A program made the position numbers and the translations under genes. Of a stretch of 64,000 nucleotides of DNA, positions 45,693 to 54,534 are shown in pieces; within the stretch, counting starts at the first letter, position 1, and each line of letters starts with the position of its first letter. The notes below the pieces were generated by a model. That model did no database searches. It was given only the letters and a program-made list of their open reading frames with translations, and was not told the origin of the DNA. Source of the DNA: Rhizobium sp. RU36D (GTDB taxonomy: Bacteria; Pseudomonadota; Alphaproteobacteria; Rhizobiales; Rhizobiaceae); NCBI RefSeq assembly GCF_900176345.1, contig NZ_FWXU01000021.1, positions 1 to 64,000 of the forward strand, in the 5' to 3' direction.

Positions 45693-46448
45693 TTATTCGG
45701 ATGCGCTGGGAGCGGTGCGATAAACACCGATGACATTGGCGCGCTGCGTGGCATCGATCGGCGCCATCTTGCGCGGGGCGACGAGGTCCATCGGGTTTTC
45801 CACCTGGGCGGCCAGGTTGTTCTGGCTGGCGCAGCCGAAATTGTGCCAGTTGCGGTTCTCGATGGTTGCGGGGTTCATCAGGTCTGCCGGCCAGTTGCCG
45901 CAGGGCTCCGTCACCGCCGACATTGCCACATAGGTCAGGCGGATCGGGGCAATATTGTCCTGCGCGCCGGCCTGGTAGCTGGTCTCGATGATCTTTGGCA
46001 TGGGAACGCCATTGGCGGCCAGCACCGAGCGGATTTCCTTGCGCATGCCCTGGGCGGCGCCGGAATTATAGGCGCCCTGCGGAATGAACATCTGCACCGA
46101 ACCGGTGGCGCGCTGGCGATAATCGGCTGCAAAGCCGGCGATCACATCGCGCGTGCCCTGGGTCAGCTTACGGTCCCCCGAGGCAATCGGCACCTCGATG
46201 CTGTGCTCGACTTCGGTCAGCGTGATCGGATGGCGGGCGCGGTAGTCATCCGGGATCGAGCCGGTGGTCATGTTGTCGCGATTGGCGCAACCGGCGAGCA
46301 GCCCGATCGTGCCCATGACGAGGGCCATGCGCGCCAGATTGGCCAGGGGTCGCGAGTTCTGTGTCGAGTTGACGGAGCGCATGGGGATGGAGCTTTCGAT
46401 GACTGCGGGCTTGACCGTGGACAGGGACATTTCGACCTCGGCGCTCAC
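45693..46448 (-). CDS. cpaD: pilus lipoprotein CpaD
   Basis: 251-residue outer-membrane-associated lipoprotein of the CpaD family. The lipobox is TIGLLAGCAN near residue 54, an unusually late position that leaves a long N-terminal stretch before the hydrophobic part, so a start later than the GTG at 46448 is possible. The mature part carries the CpaD core: IPDDYRARHPITLTEVEHSIEVPIASGDRKL and CGNWPADLMNPATIENRNWHNFGCASQNNLAAQVENPMDLVAPR. It begins with an overlap of the cpaC stop (GTGA). Likely aids secretin CpaC. Confidence 0.92.
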   Translation of the reverse strand: MSAEVEMSLSTVKPAVIESSIPMRSVNSTQNSRPLANLARMALVMGTIGLLAGCANRDNMTTGSIPDDYRARHPITLTEVEHSIEVPIASGDRKLTQGTRDVIAGFAADYRQRATGSVQMFIPQGAYNSGAAQGMRKEIRSVLAANGVPMPKIIETSYQAGAQDNIAPIRLTYVAMSAVTEPCGNWPADLMNPATIENRNWHNFGCASQNNLAAQVENPMDLVAPRKMAPIDATQRANVIGVYRTAPSASE

Positions 46449-48007
46449 TTGTAGATAAATCCGACGGCGCCGTGATACCGGCCGCTCGCCTCGGTTTCCT
46501 TGCGGCCGTAGACCTTGTTCACCCGGTTGAGGAAGAAGGTCGCGGCATCGTTCTCGGCGCTGAAATTGTCGTCTGGGCGGGCGATCTGGTTGCGGGCGAC
46601 GGGACGCACGAGATAGGGCGTGGCGATGATCACCAGTTCCGTTTCGTTGCGCATGAAGTCCTTGCTGCGGAACAGCGTGCCGAGAACCGGCACCTTGGAG
46701 AGGCCCGGCACGCCGGAATAGGCCTGGCGGACATTGTCCTGCACGAGGCCGGCAATGACGATCGAGCCGCCGGAGGGCAGTTCGACAGTGGTCGAAGCCT
46801 CGCGCTTGCGGATCGACATATAGGTGCTGCCGGGGATGGAGGCGAAGGTGTTGCCCGTGGTGGCCGAGCCTTCGTAGGTCGGCTCGGATACGTTGGTCTC
46901 GATCTTCAGGCTGATGCGGCCGGGCGCCAGGACCACGGGCCGGAAGTTCAGTTCGATGCCGTAATCCACCGTGTTGGTGGTGCGGGTCACCGTGGGCTGA
47001 TTGGTTGTCGTATCGACGTCGATTTCCTGCTCGGCAGCAAGGCGGAACTCGCCACCGACATAGAACTTGGCCTGTTCGCCTGAGATCGCGGTGAGGCTGG
47101 GCTCGGCCAGCGTGCGCATCACGCCCGCCTGCTCCATGGCATTGATATAGGAGTTGATCGCATAGCGGCCGGCGGATGCCAGGACGTTTGCCGTACCGCC
47201 AACATCGATGGCATTGCCGAGATTGGACGGATTGGCGAAGTTGATGCCGCTTCGTCCATCGGACATCGTGCCGTTGAAGCCAAGCTGCTTCAGGACCTGG
47301 CGGCTGACTTCGGCGACCGTGACCTTCAGCGTCACCTGGTCCTCACCCTCGATGGTGAGCAGGTTGACGATCTGCGAGCTCTGGCGCTCCTCGGCGAAGA
47401 TGGCGACGGCGGCGTCGCCGCTGGTGCTGGAGGCGGTGGCGGTCTGGTTGCGCGTGGTCGCCTCGCCGCCCTTGAGGAAGGCGTTGGCAAGGTTTTCGGC
47501 GCGCGCCGCATCCTGGGGGGTGCGCACGGTGCCGCTCAGCACGATGTTGTCCGAGACGATCTCGACCTTGATGTCGGATTCGGGGATGAAGCGCGAGAGA
47601 TTGGCTTCCAGGCCGGCGATATCGCGTTCGATGGCGATGTCGAGGCTGACGATTTCTTCGCCGCCGGGGCCGAAGATGAAGATGTTGGTCTGGCCGACCG
47701 ACTTGCCGAACAGATAGATGCGGCGCGAGGTGCGCGTCACGGCATCGGCCATCTCGGGGTCGGCGACGAGAATATCATGGGCGTCTTCCGGCAGGTCCAC
47801 GACAAGCGCCTTGTTGAGGCCGAGCTTGATGGAACGGCGCGCGCCGGGTCCGGACTGCTTGATGCGGATAACGCTTTCAGCGGCCGCATATGCCGAGGAG
47901 GCCTGGATTGCCGCGGGCACATAGCCCGCCGGCATGCCGGACAGGGCCAGGCCGAATGCGATGCTGCCCGAAAGGGCCAGGCGCAGGTTCTTCTTCAAGC
48001 CGATCAT
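46445..48007 (-). CDS. cpaC: Tad secretin CpaC/RcpA
   Basis: 520-residue outer-membrane secretin. A signal peptide covers about the first 45 residues. An N-terminal pilus-assembly domain (KLGLNKALVVDLPEDAHDILVADPEMADAVTRTSRRIYLFGKSVGQTNIFIFGPGGEEIVSLDI) comes first, then a BON-like part (VEIVSDNIVLSGTVRTPQDAARAENLANAFL). The C-terminal secretin domain has VPVLGTLFRSKDFMRNETELVIIATPYLVRP. The ATG at 48007 follows GGGAGG; an upstream ATG at 48025 is less suitable. An orphan copy of the N-terminal domain is encoded at 50340. Confidence 0.95.
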   Translation of the reverse strand: MIGLKKNLRLALSGSIAFGLALSGMPAGYVPAAIQASSAYAAAESVIRIKQSGPGARRSIKLGLNKALVVDLPEDAHDILVADPEMADAVTRTSRRIYLFGKSVGQTNIFIFGPGGEEIVSLDIAIERDIAGLEANLSRFIPESDIKVEIVSDNIVLSGTVRTPQDAARAENLANAFLKGGEATTRNQTATASSTSGDAAVAIFAEERQSSQIVNLLTIEGEDQVTLKVTVAEVSRQVLKQLGFNGTMSDGRSGINFANPSNLGNAIDVGGTANVLASAGRYAINSYINAMEQAGVMRTLAEPSLTAISGEQAKFYVGGEFRLAAEQEIDVDTTTNQPTVTRTTNTVDYGIELNFRPVVLAPGRISLKIETNVSEPTYEGSATTGNTFASIPGSTYMSIRKREASTTVELPSGGSIVIAGLVQDNVRQAYSGVPGLSKVPVLGTLFRSKDFMRNETELVIIATPYLVRPVARNQIARPDDNFSAENDAATFFLNRVNKVYGRKETEASGRYHGAVGFIYK

Positions 48008-48021
48008 GTCGAGGCCTCCCT

Positions 48022-48837
48022 TCATTGCATCTGCCCCGTCGTATTTTCCTTGACCACTTCGCCGGACTTGATCACCTGGATCGAGGGCGTTCCGGTATCG
48101 CCGCTCAACAGGTAGTTGGCGGCCGAGGTATCTTCTTCCTGGGCATCGGCCACGGAGCGGAGCGTCAGGCTCAGCCGGTCTGCCATCTGCTGCGCAACGA
48201 TGATGACCTTGGCCTGATCGGGGGTCAGCTCCAGGGTTGCGGTGGTGCCCACCACCGTCTTGGCGCCGTCCTCGCTCTCCTCAATGCGCTGGTCGATGGC
48301 GAGCACGCGGACATTGGAGAGGACGGTTTCGGTCAGGTAATTGGTCTTGTCGTCACCCTTGCGGACCATGATCACATCGACGCGGTCATTGGGCAGGATG
48401 AAGCCGCCGGCGCCGGTGGCGACCGTGATTTCCGTCGAGACGGCGCGCTTGCCCGACGGCAAGAGCGACGACAGGATACGGCTCGAGCTGTCGGCGATCT
48501 TTTCGGCACGCAGCGGCTCGCCCTCGAAGATCGGCAGGCGCACGACGACGCCCTGCAGTTCCTTCATCGCCTCGGGGCGGTTCTGCTCTGTGATGAAGCC
48601 TTCGACGACCCCGCCTTCGGGCCAGGGCATCCAGCGCATCGAATCATCATTGAGGCGGGAGCCCACGGGAAGATTGGCCGCCGAGACCAGCACATTGATC
48701 GTCGGCTCGCGCTTGACCACCGCTTCCACGCTTTCCTGGACCGCAGCGGTCCCGCCGGTGAGCCGCATGGCGAGGAAACCGGCCATGCCAGCCGCAACGA
48801 CGGCGACAGCGAGGATGATGATGCGGGCGGGTTTCAT
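48022..48837 (-). CDS. cpaB: pilus assembly protein CpaB/RcpC
   Basis: 271-residue periplasmic protein anchored by an N-terminal membrane segment (IIILAVAVVAAGMAGFLAMRLTG). It carries a SAF/beta-clip-type domain (VLVSAANLPVGSRLNDDSMRWMPWPEGGV ... LPIFEGEPLRAEKI), then the RcpC core (AVSTEITVATGAGGFILPNDRVDVIMVRKG). It may adapt the secretin to the pilus. AAGGAAAG precedes the ATG. A 124-base gap separates it from cpaA and contains two TGGTTAACA direct repeats (48901-48909, 48925-48933). Confidence 0.92.
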   Translation of the reverse strand: MKPARIIILAVAVVAAGMAGFLAMRLTGGTAAVQESVEAVVKREPTINVLVSAANLPVGSRLNDDSMRWMPWPEGGVVEGFITEQNRPEAMKELQGVVVRLPIFEGEPLRAEKIADSSSRILSSLLPSGKRAVSTEITVATGAGGFILPNDRVDVIMVRKGDDKTNYLTETVLSNVRVLAIDQRIEESEDGAKTVVGTTATLELTPDQAKVIIVAQQMADRLSLTLRSVADAQEEDTSAANYLLSGDTGTPSIQVIKSGEVVKENTTGQMQ

Positions 48838-48961
48838 GATCTTTCCTTGACCGGGACAAACTTCTGTCCCAGCCAGATTGATCAGGAATTGGTGTAATAA
48901 TGGTTAACAAGACGCTTACAATTCTGGTTAACAGCGTCTTTATAAGGCCGTGAGGCGCGGC

Positions 48962-49474
48962 TCAGCGAAGCCCTTCAAGCGCTGCCACCATAAGCGGCGA
49001 GCTGGGAAAGGCCAGGATGCCGGCGATGCCGATGGCGATGCCATAGGGCACCTTCTTGGCCATCAGGATGGAATTTGGCACCGGCAGGCCAAGGGCCAGA
49101 ACGCGGTTTGCATTGCCCCTGACGATGAGAATCAGAATGGTGAGGATGCCGCCGATATAGGAGACGTAGATCAGGAAGGTCAGCAGCGACATGTTGAGCC
49201 CGAACCACAGGGCTGCTGCCGTCAAGAGCTTGGCATCGCCACCGCCCATGACATTGATCGCGAAGAGGCCGAAGCAGACGGCGAAAACCGCAAGGCCCGC
49301 GGCGACGTGAAAGCCGAACTCGGTCAGCGTCAGGCCGGCAAAGGGTGCGATCGCGAAGAAGGCTGCACCGAGAACCAAGGGTATGCGGTTCGGAATCTTC
49401 ATTTCCAGAAGGTCCGTCCAGGCCGCCATGACCAGGCAGATGGGGAAGATCACGAATATGGCCGCTGCCAGCAT
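48962..49474 (-). CDS. cpaA: prepilin peptidase CpaA/TadV
   Basis: 170-residue aspartyl prepilin peptidase (A24 family, minimal form without a methyltransferase domain). The first catalytic Asp is in MAAWTDLLEMKIPNRI and the second in INVMGGGDAKLLTAAALW, the GxGD motif. About six membrane segments. The frame opens at 49549, but the ATG at 49474 follows AGGAGG and begins the first membrane helix. It would cleave the Flp pilin PilA after Gly and the TadE-like pseudopilins. A terminator separates it from pilA. Confidence 0.93.
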   Translation of the reverse strand: MLAAAIFVIFPICLVMAAWTDLLEMKIPNRIPLVLGAAFFAIAPFAGLTLTEFGFHVAAGLAVFAVCFGLFAINVMGGGDAKLLTAAALWFGLNMSLLTFLIYVSYIGGILTILILIVRGNANRVLALGLPVPNSILMAKKVPYGIAIGIAGILAFPSSPLMVAALEGLR

Positions 49475-49552
49475 GGCTATGTTCCTCCTGATGCTCCCAC
49501 AGCATCGACGAAAATGCTTAGGAAATCGCCAATCGTTCCTGTCGTACAAACG

Positions 49553-49582
49553 CCAAAAGCCGCCGTTTGACGGGCGGCTTCT
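49553..49582 (-). terminator. attenuating terminator between pilA and cpaA
   Basis: On the minus strand an 8-bp stem (AAGCCGCC / GGCGGCTT, 49580-49573 with 49564-49557) with an 8-nt loop is followed by TTTT. It lies 34 bases after the pilA stop. It should yield abundant pilA mRNA with partial readthrough into cpaA-tadC. Confidence 0.75.
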
Positions 49583-49615
49583 GGAATAGGTCCCAGGCGG
49601 GAAAGCCTTCAGACG

Positions 49616-49798
49616 TTAGTTGGCGCCTTCGGACGTGACCATCTTGGTCGAGATGTCCTTGAAGGTGTTGTTCAGGCTGGTGCCGAGGGTGGTCGCGCCG
49701 GTGATGAGGGCGACGGAAATCAGGGCGGCGATCAGGCCGTATTCGATGGCGGTTGCGCCGGACTCGTCATTCTTGAAACGTGCGAAAAGCTTGGTCAT
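49616..49798 (-). CDS. pilA: Flp/Fap pilin subunit
   Basis: 60-residue type IVb pilin. The short basic leader is followed by DESGATAIEYGLIAALISVALITGA, where cleavage after the Gly of the ESG motif leaves a hydrophobic helix with the Glu-Tyr pair of Flp pilins. The C-terminal half is TLGTSLNNTFKDISTKMVTSEGAN. A strong AGGAGATAATC site precedes the ATG. It is the only Flp pilin gene in the window and the first gene of the locus. A terminator follows. Confidence 0.96.
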   Translation of the reverse strand: MTKLFARFKNDESGATAIEYGLIAALISVALITGATTLGTSLNNTFKDISTKMVTSEGAN

Positions 49799-50339
49799 GA
49801 TTATCTCCTACTCCACGATGTTTGTTCAGCACTCCCGGCAACTGTTTGCCGTTGCTCGGATGACTGCAAACTACACGGGGGCCATTTCCATCGGCTTAAG
49901 GAAGACGGTTACCAAGGCCTTAACCGCCGTTTGCGGCGGGATTGGTTAATGGCTGAACAATCGGGGCGGCGTAATCTTATGAAGCTTTCTCGACTGCGAT
50001 ATTTCACAGTCTCCAAGTACTGTTGCATCAATACTTTGCCGCAAGATCGTTAAAATTTTAATCGCTGCCTCGGCTTGGGCGTAACGACCGCGCGGCTGAG
50101 AATCCGGGCGCCGTTGACATGCAAGAATGCTAAAACAGCTGCATCAAAACGGCATGCCTGCGCCGAGGTGGAAAAAATAGTCACTCGAACGCAGCAGAAA
50201 ATGCTTCGCGAAGGCCTCAATGGCCTGCTGCACGGCGCATCAAGCCCAATTCATGCGGCTTAACCGTTCATTCACCAATCCGGGGCATCTTCACAGGGGA
50301 AATTCCCGTTCCGCCCTCAGTATAAACAAGGCATGTTCG
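49799..50339. other. control region between divergent pilus units
   Basis: 541 bases without a supported gene. It holds a CtrA-like element TTAA-N7-GTAA read on the minus strand (49923-49909), a GC hairpin flanked by TTAACC and GGTTAA (49920-49952), and an AT-rich palindrome TTAAAATTTTAA (50050-50061). These are placed to control pilA on one side and the orphan CpaC-domain gene on the other. Small open frames here lack support. Confidence 0.5.
49909..49923. promoter_or_regulatory. CtrA-like box before pilA
   Basis: TTAC-N7-TTAA on the plus strand (TTAA-N7-GTAA on the minus) differs from the CtrA consensus by one base and lies about 110 bases upstream of the pilA start. Caulobacter pilA is CtrA-activated; its use here is inference. 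Confidence 0.35.
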
Positions 50340-50738
50340 ATGGCATCCAGCAGCATTCGCTATTTCCTGGCGCTTGGCCTTACCATCGCCTGTGCCGTCC
50401 CTTCCGCAGCGGTAGCGGAAGACAATATGCTGCGTGTCTATATGGATCACGCGCGCGTGCTGAAGCTCGACCGCCCGGTCAGCAAGGTCATCATCGGTAA
50501 TGCCAAGGTGGCGGACGCAACCGTTGCTGACGCCCAGACCATCGTGCTCACCGGCCGCAGCTTCGGCACGACCAACCTGGTGCTGCTGGACGCCCAGGGG
50601 AACGCGATCATCGACGAGCGGATCCTGGTTTCCATCGACGAGGGCAATACTGTGCGCGTGTTCAAGGCCACCAGCCGCTCAGTCCTGTCCTGCACGCCCA
50701 ATTGCGAAGAGCATTCGGCCCAGGGAACCGGTGGCTAG
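50340..50738 (+). CDS. orphan CpaC-type N-domain protein
   Basis: 132-residue periplasmic protein. A signal peptide spans about residues 1-26 (ALGLTIACAVPSAAVA). The mature protein is a single pilus-assembly N domain: MDHARVLKLDRPVSKVIIGNAKVADATVADAQTIVLTGRSFGTTNLVLLDAQGNAIIDERILV, homologous to residues about 60-125 of CpaC in the same locus. It ends with a Cys-containing tail (SCTPNCEEHS). It may cap or assist the secretin. Divergent from pilA, and 141 bases upstream of the tadE pair. Confidence 0.85.
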   Translation: MASSSIRYFLALGLTIACAVPSAAVAEDNMLRVYMDHARVLKLDRPVSKVIIGNAKVADATVADAQTIVLTGRSFGTTNLVLLDAQGNAIIDERILVSIDEGNTVRVFKATSRSVLSCTPNCEEHSAQGTGG

Positions 50739-50879
50739 TCGGTTTGAGCGGGCCTGGACGTCGTGTTCGGGGTGCCGGATGGCGGCCTCCCGATTCCGTA
50801 CAAATGTAAAAGCCGGCGAAACGGAAAATCAACATTTGGTCCCTACCCTTCGGACCAATGATCCCCTTTTCGGATAGGC

Positions 50880-51518
50880 ATGATGGCCACCATCACTGAT
50901 GGACAGCAAGGCGGCATGAAGACGCGGCGCCGGTTCGGTTTCAAACTGAAGCGGTTGGCGCGGTCTAGAGATGGTGCTGCCGCCATCGAATTCGCGATCC
51001 TCGCCATTCCCTATTTCATGATCGTCTTCGCGATCATCGAAACCTTCGTCGCCTTTACTGCCGAGCAGTTGCTGACCAATGCGGTGAACACCGTCTCCCG
51101 TCAGCTTCGCACGGGACAGATCACCTTTGGGCTCAATCGCGACAGCGACATGACCGAAGTGGAATTCCGGACCGCCTTCTGCAACGAAATCTCGATCCTG
51201 ATGAAATGCGATGCGGCTGAGATCGCAACGCCGAAGAAGCTGTTCATCGATGTGCGCACCTTCAGTTCCTTTTCCAGCATCCCGAAGACCATTCCGCGGG
51301 TTTCCAACGCGGACTTCGCCGATCTCGATACCTCGTCCTTCAAGTTCACGCCGGGCGGATCGAAGAGCATCAACATGATGCGCGTCTTCTACAAATGGCA
51401 GATCACCGCCGATATCGTCAGGCCCTATATCACCACGATCCGCCCCGCGGATGGCTCCATGCCGACCGACTTCCTGATCGTCGGCACCACCGCTTTCCAG
51501 AATGAGGATTTCCCGTGA
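50880..51518 (+). CDS. TadE-like pseudopilin, copy 1
   Basis: 212-residue TadE/TadG-type protein. After a basic N terminus, the TadE signature RSRDGAAAIEFAILAIPYFMIVFAIIETFVAF gives a prepilin-like helix with the conserved Glu. The periplasmic part holds two Cys (FCNEISILMKCD). The ATG at 50880 is followed directly by another; a further Met at residue 13 starts MKTRRRFG and is also possible. Its stop overlaps the next gene (GTGA). Processing by CpaA is expected from the family. Confidence 0.88.
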   Translation: MMATITDGQQGGMKTRRRFGFKLKRLARSRDGAAAIEFAILAIPYFMIVFAIIETFVAFTAEQLLTNAVNTVSRQLRTGQITFGLNRDSDMTEVEFRTAFCNEISILMKCDAAEIATPKKLFIDVRTFSSFSSIPKTIPRVSNADFADLDTSSFKFTPGGSKSINMMRVFYKWQITADIVRPYITTIRPADGSMPTDFLIVGTTAFQNEDFP

Positions 51519-52135
51519 GCCCGCGCCGCCAAGACATCGGCCTGCCGCGCGACGGCAGCGCCTCCTTGCCCCTGAAAACACGGATTTGCCGCCTCGCCAG
51601 CCGCCTACGCGGCGACGAGAGGGGCGTCGGCGCGGTGGAATTCGCGCTGCTGATGCCGATGCTGATCGTCGTCTATCTCATGGCCTTCGAGCTGACGATC
51701 GGCATCAGCGTGGCCAAGCGCGCCACCAACAGCGCCAGCACCGTGGCCGACCTGGTGACGCAGCAGGACAAGGTCAGCAAATCCTTCCTCAACACCATGG
51801 GCGACGTGGCCGCCAGCATCTTCGTTCCCTATGGAAGCAGTTCGCTGAAGCTCAAGATCACGGGCATCTCCATCGATGCGTCCAGCAATGCCAAGGTCGC
51901 CTGGTCCTGGGCCAATGACGGCACCAAGCCCTATGTGGCCAACAGTGCCGCCACCGTTCCCGCGGCGATGATTTCACCCAGCACCTTCCTGGTGCGCTCG
52001 GAACTCAGCATTCCCCATAAGTTGGTGATGTATCTGCCGGGCATGAGCGATACCGAGGTGAACACCATCACCATAGCTCGGGAATATTACTATCGCCAGC
52101 GTGTGGGCAGCGGCATTGCCTGCACCGACTGCTGA
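51515..52135 (+). CDS. TadE-like pseudopilin, copy 2
   Basis: 206-residue second TadE-type protein. LRGDERGVGAVEFALLMPMLIVVYLMAFELTIG is the processing and helix region; the mature part is Ser/Thr/Ala-rich and ends IACTDC. It begins with GTG overlapping the upstream stop (GTGA), so the pair is co-translated and probably works as a TadE/TadF heteropair on the Flp pilus. A large TadG protein is not encoded in the window. Confidence 0.88.
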   Translation: MSPRRQDIGLPRDGSASLPLKTRICRLASRLRGDERGVGAVEFALLMPMLIVVYLMAFELTIGISVAKRATNSASTVADLVTQQDKVSKSFLNTMGDVAASIFVPYGSSSLKLKITGISIDASSNAKVAWSWANDGTKPYVANSAATVPAAMISPSTFLVRSELSIPHKLVMYLPGMSDTEVNTITIAREYYYRQRVGSGIACTDC

Positions 52136-52257
52136 GCTGCGGCGCCATCCACGAGACGGCCGGTTTGCAAAGACGGCACCGAGACGCTAAACATGCGCCA
52201 CCGGCCAACCGCGGCTTTTCGCGCTTCTCCGGACAGACTGTTTTGGCCGGGTGAACC

Positions 52258-53478
52258 ATGGCACGTGCATTTCTCTTTGTCCTTGATTCCTTCGGTATCG
52301 GCGGGGCGCCAGACGCGGAAGACTATGGCGATCTCGGCTCCAACACGCTTGGGCATATCGCGGAATTCTGCGCAGCCGGCGCCGGCGACCGGGCTGGCCT
52401 GCGCTCCGGTCCCCTGAAGCTGCCGAACATGTCGGCGATAGGGCTGATGCACATTGCCAAGTTGGCGAGCGGCGACTATCCCGCCGGCATGCCGGTGCCG
52501 GAGCGGGTGTTCGGGCTGCATGGCGCGGCAAGCGAGGTATCGCGTGGCAAGGACACGCCGTCCGGTCACTGGGAAATCGCCGGCACGCCGGTCACGTTCG
52601 ACTGGGGCTACTTTGCCAGCGAAGGCGATGCCTTTCCTGAGGACCTGGTTGAGGCGATCTGTCGTGAGGGCGAGGTGCCCGGCATACTCGGCAATTGCGT
52701 CGCCTCGGGAACAGAGATCATCGCCAGGCTCGGAGACGAGCATATCCTGACCGGCAAACCGATCTGCTATACCTCGACGGACTCGGTGCTGCAAATTGCA
52801 GCGCACGAGATCCATTTCGGCCTGGACCGGCTGATCAAGCTCTGCGAGACGGCGCGGCGGCTGGTCGATCCCCTGAATATCGGTCGCGTGATTGCCCGCC
52901 CCTTTGTCGGCGAGAGCCCCGCAACCTTCGTGCGAACAGGCAATCGCCGCGACTTCTCCGTCCTGCCACCCGAACCGACACTGCTCGACCGTCTCGTGGA
53001 TGCGGGGCGGAAAGTGCATGCGATCGGCAAGATCGGCGATATCTATGCGCATCAGGGCGTATCGCGCATCATCAAGGCCAATGGCAACATGGCGCTGATG
53101 GATGCGACGCTGCAGACGATCGACGAGGCTGCCGATGGCGATCTCGTCTTCACCAATTTCGTCGATTTCGACCAGCTCTACGGTCATCGGCGTGATGTGC
53201 CGGGCTATGCGGCAGCGCTTGAGGCCTTCGACCGGCGCATTCCCGAGGCGAACCGGCGGCTGAAACCGGGGGATCTCGTCATGCTGACGGCAGACCACGG
53301 CTGCGACCCGACATGGCGCGGAACCGACCACACGCGCGAGCGCGTGCCGATTATGTCCTTCGGACCCGGCCTGCGCTCGCGCTTGGTCGGCATTCGCGAT
53401 ACCTATGCCGATATCGGCGAGACGATCGCCGCACATCTCGGCATCGCCCCCGGCCCCCACGGACGGAGTTTCCTGTGA
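52258..53478 (+). CDS. deoB: phosphopentomutase
   Basis: 406-residue enzyme of the alkaline-phosphatase superfamily that interconverts (deoxy)ribose 1- and 5-phosphate. First metal site [32 protein letters not shown], the SGHWEIAG block with the phospho-acceptor Thr region ([12 protein letters not shown]), and the second metal site [28 protein letters not shown]. Full length. Its stop overlaps the add start (GTGA). It joins nucleoside phosphorolysis to DeoC and to the pentose phosphate pathway. Confidence 0.96.
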   Translation: MARAFLFVLDSFGIGGAPDAEDYGDLGSNTLGHIAEFCAAGAGDRAGLRSGPLKLPNMSAIGLMHIAKLASGDYPAGMPVPERVFGLHGAASEVSRGKDTPSGHWEIAGTPVTFDWGYFASEGDAFPEDLVEAICREGEVPGILGNCVASGTEIIARLGDEHILTGKPICYTSTDSVLQIAAHEIHFGLDRLIKLCETARRLVDPLNIGRVIARPFVGESPATFVRTGNRRDFSVLPPEPTLLDRLVDAGRKVHAIGKIGDIYAHQGVSRIIKANGNMALMDATLQTIDEAADGDLVFTNFVDFDQLYGHRRDVPGYAAALEAFDRRIPEANRRLKPGDLVMLTADHGCDPTWRGTDHTRERVPIMSFGPGLRSRLVGIRDTYADIGETIAAHLGIAPGPHGRSFL

Positions 53479-54440
53479 AGAATTTCAAGAAAGTCGAGCT
53501 GCATTGCCATGTTGAGGGCGCCGCCCCGCCGCATCTGACACTGAGCCAGGCCGAGAAATACGGCGTCGATCATTCCACGTTCATCCGGGATGGTGCCTAT
53601 GTCTGGGAGGATTTTACCAGCTTCATTGCCTGCTATGATCATGTGGCGTCGGTGTTTCGGACAGCGGAAGACTATGCCGCCCTGACCGAGGCCTATCTTC
53701 TGGAACTGGCGGCCGCCAATACCATCTATAGCGAGCTCTTCATTTCCCCCGATCACGGCGAGGCGGTGGGCATGGACCCTGTCGATTATATCGACGGGCT
53801 TGCCGCCGGCATCACCGCCGCGCGGGACAAGACCGGCATCGAGTGCCGCATGATCATCATCGGCGAGCGCCATCTCGGTCCGGAAAACGTGCTGCGTCGC
53901 GCAGAATGGACGGCAAAGCTCGACCATCCCCTGGTGACCGGCTTCAACATGGCCGGTGAAGAGCGGATGAACCGCGTGGCGGATTATGCCCGGGCATTCG
54001 ATATCGTCCGTGAGGCCGGCTACGGCATCACCATCCATGCCGGCGAGCTGTGCGGCGCCTTCAGCGTGGCGGATGCGCTTGATCTCGTGCGGCCATCGCG
54101 GATCGGCCACGGCGTGCGCGCCATCGAGGACCCGGATCTCGTGCGGCGCCTCGCGGATCTCGGCACGGTGCTGGAGGTCTGCCCCGGATCGAACATCTCG
54201 CTCAAGGTATTTCCGGATTTCGAAAGCCATCCGCTGCGCGCCTTCGTGGATGCCGGCGTGCGGGTGACGCTCAATTCCGACGATCCGCCTTTCTTCCACA
54301 CCTCGCTGCAACGCGAATACGACATCGCATCTGACATCATGGGGTTCAGCGACGAGGAGATCGACCGGATGACGCGGACGGCGCTGGAGGCCGCCTTCGT
54401 GGACGAGGAGACGCGAAGCCGGCTGTTGGCCAGGCTTTGA
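53475..54440 (+). CDS. add: adenosine deaminase
   Basis: 321-residue zinc hydrolase that converts (deoxy)adenosine to (deoxy)inosine. Zinc ligands and catalytic residues are visible: HCH in [15 protein letters not shown], His and Glu in [12 protein letters not shown], His in [12 protein letters not shown], and the Asp pair in [17 protein letters not shown] start overlapping deoB; the frame extends upstream inside deoB but is not homologous there. The product inosine feeds the purine nucleoside phosphorylase encoded on the other strand. Confidence 0.95.
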   Translation: MKNFKKVELHCHVEGAAPPHLTLSQAEKYGVDHSTFIRDGAYVWEDFTSFIACYDHVASVFRTAEDYAALTEAYLLELAAANTIYSELFISPDHGEAVGMDPVDYIDGLAAGITAARDKTGIECRMIIIGERHLGPENVLRRAEWTAKLDHPLVTGFNMAGEERMNRVADYARAFDIVREAGYGITIHAGELCGAFSVADALDLVRPSRIGHGVRAIEDPDLVRRLADLGTVLEVCPGSNISLKVFPDFESHPLRAFVDAGVRVTLNSDDPPFFHTSLQREYDIASDIMGFSDEEIDRMTRTALEAAFVDEETRSRLLARL

Positions 54441-54534
54441 GTTCATCTTGCGGGGGATAAGGCGTCCATCGGCTCTTGCTCAGGCAAGCGCAAACGTGGA
54501 AAAACGGACTATCAGCGAAAATAGGGATACATCC

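Noticed and set aside
50114-50136. TTGACA with TAAAAC near 50131 as promoter of the orphan CpaC-domain gene
   Set aside because: The spacer would be only 11 bases, far from the usual 16-18, and no better -10 was seen.
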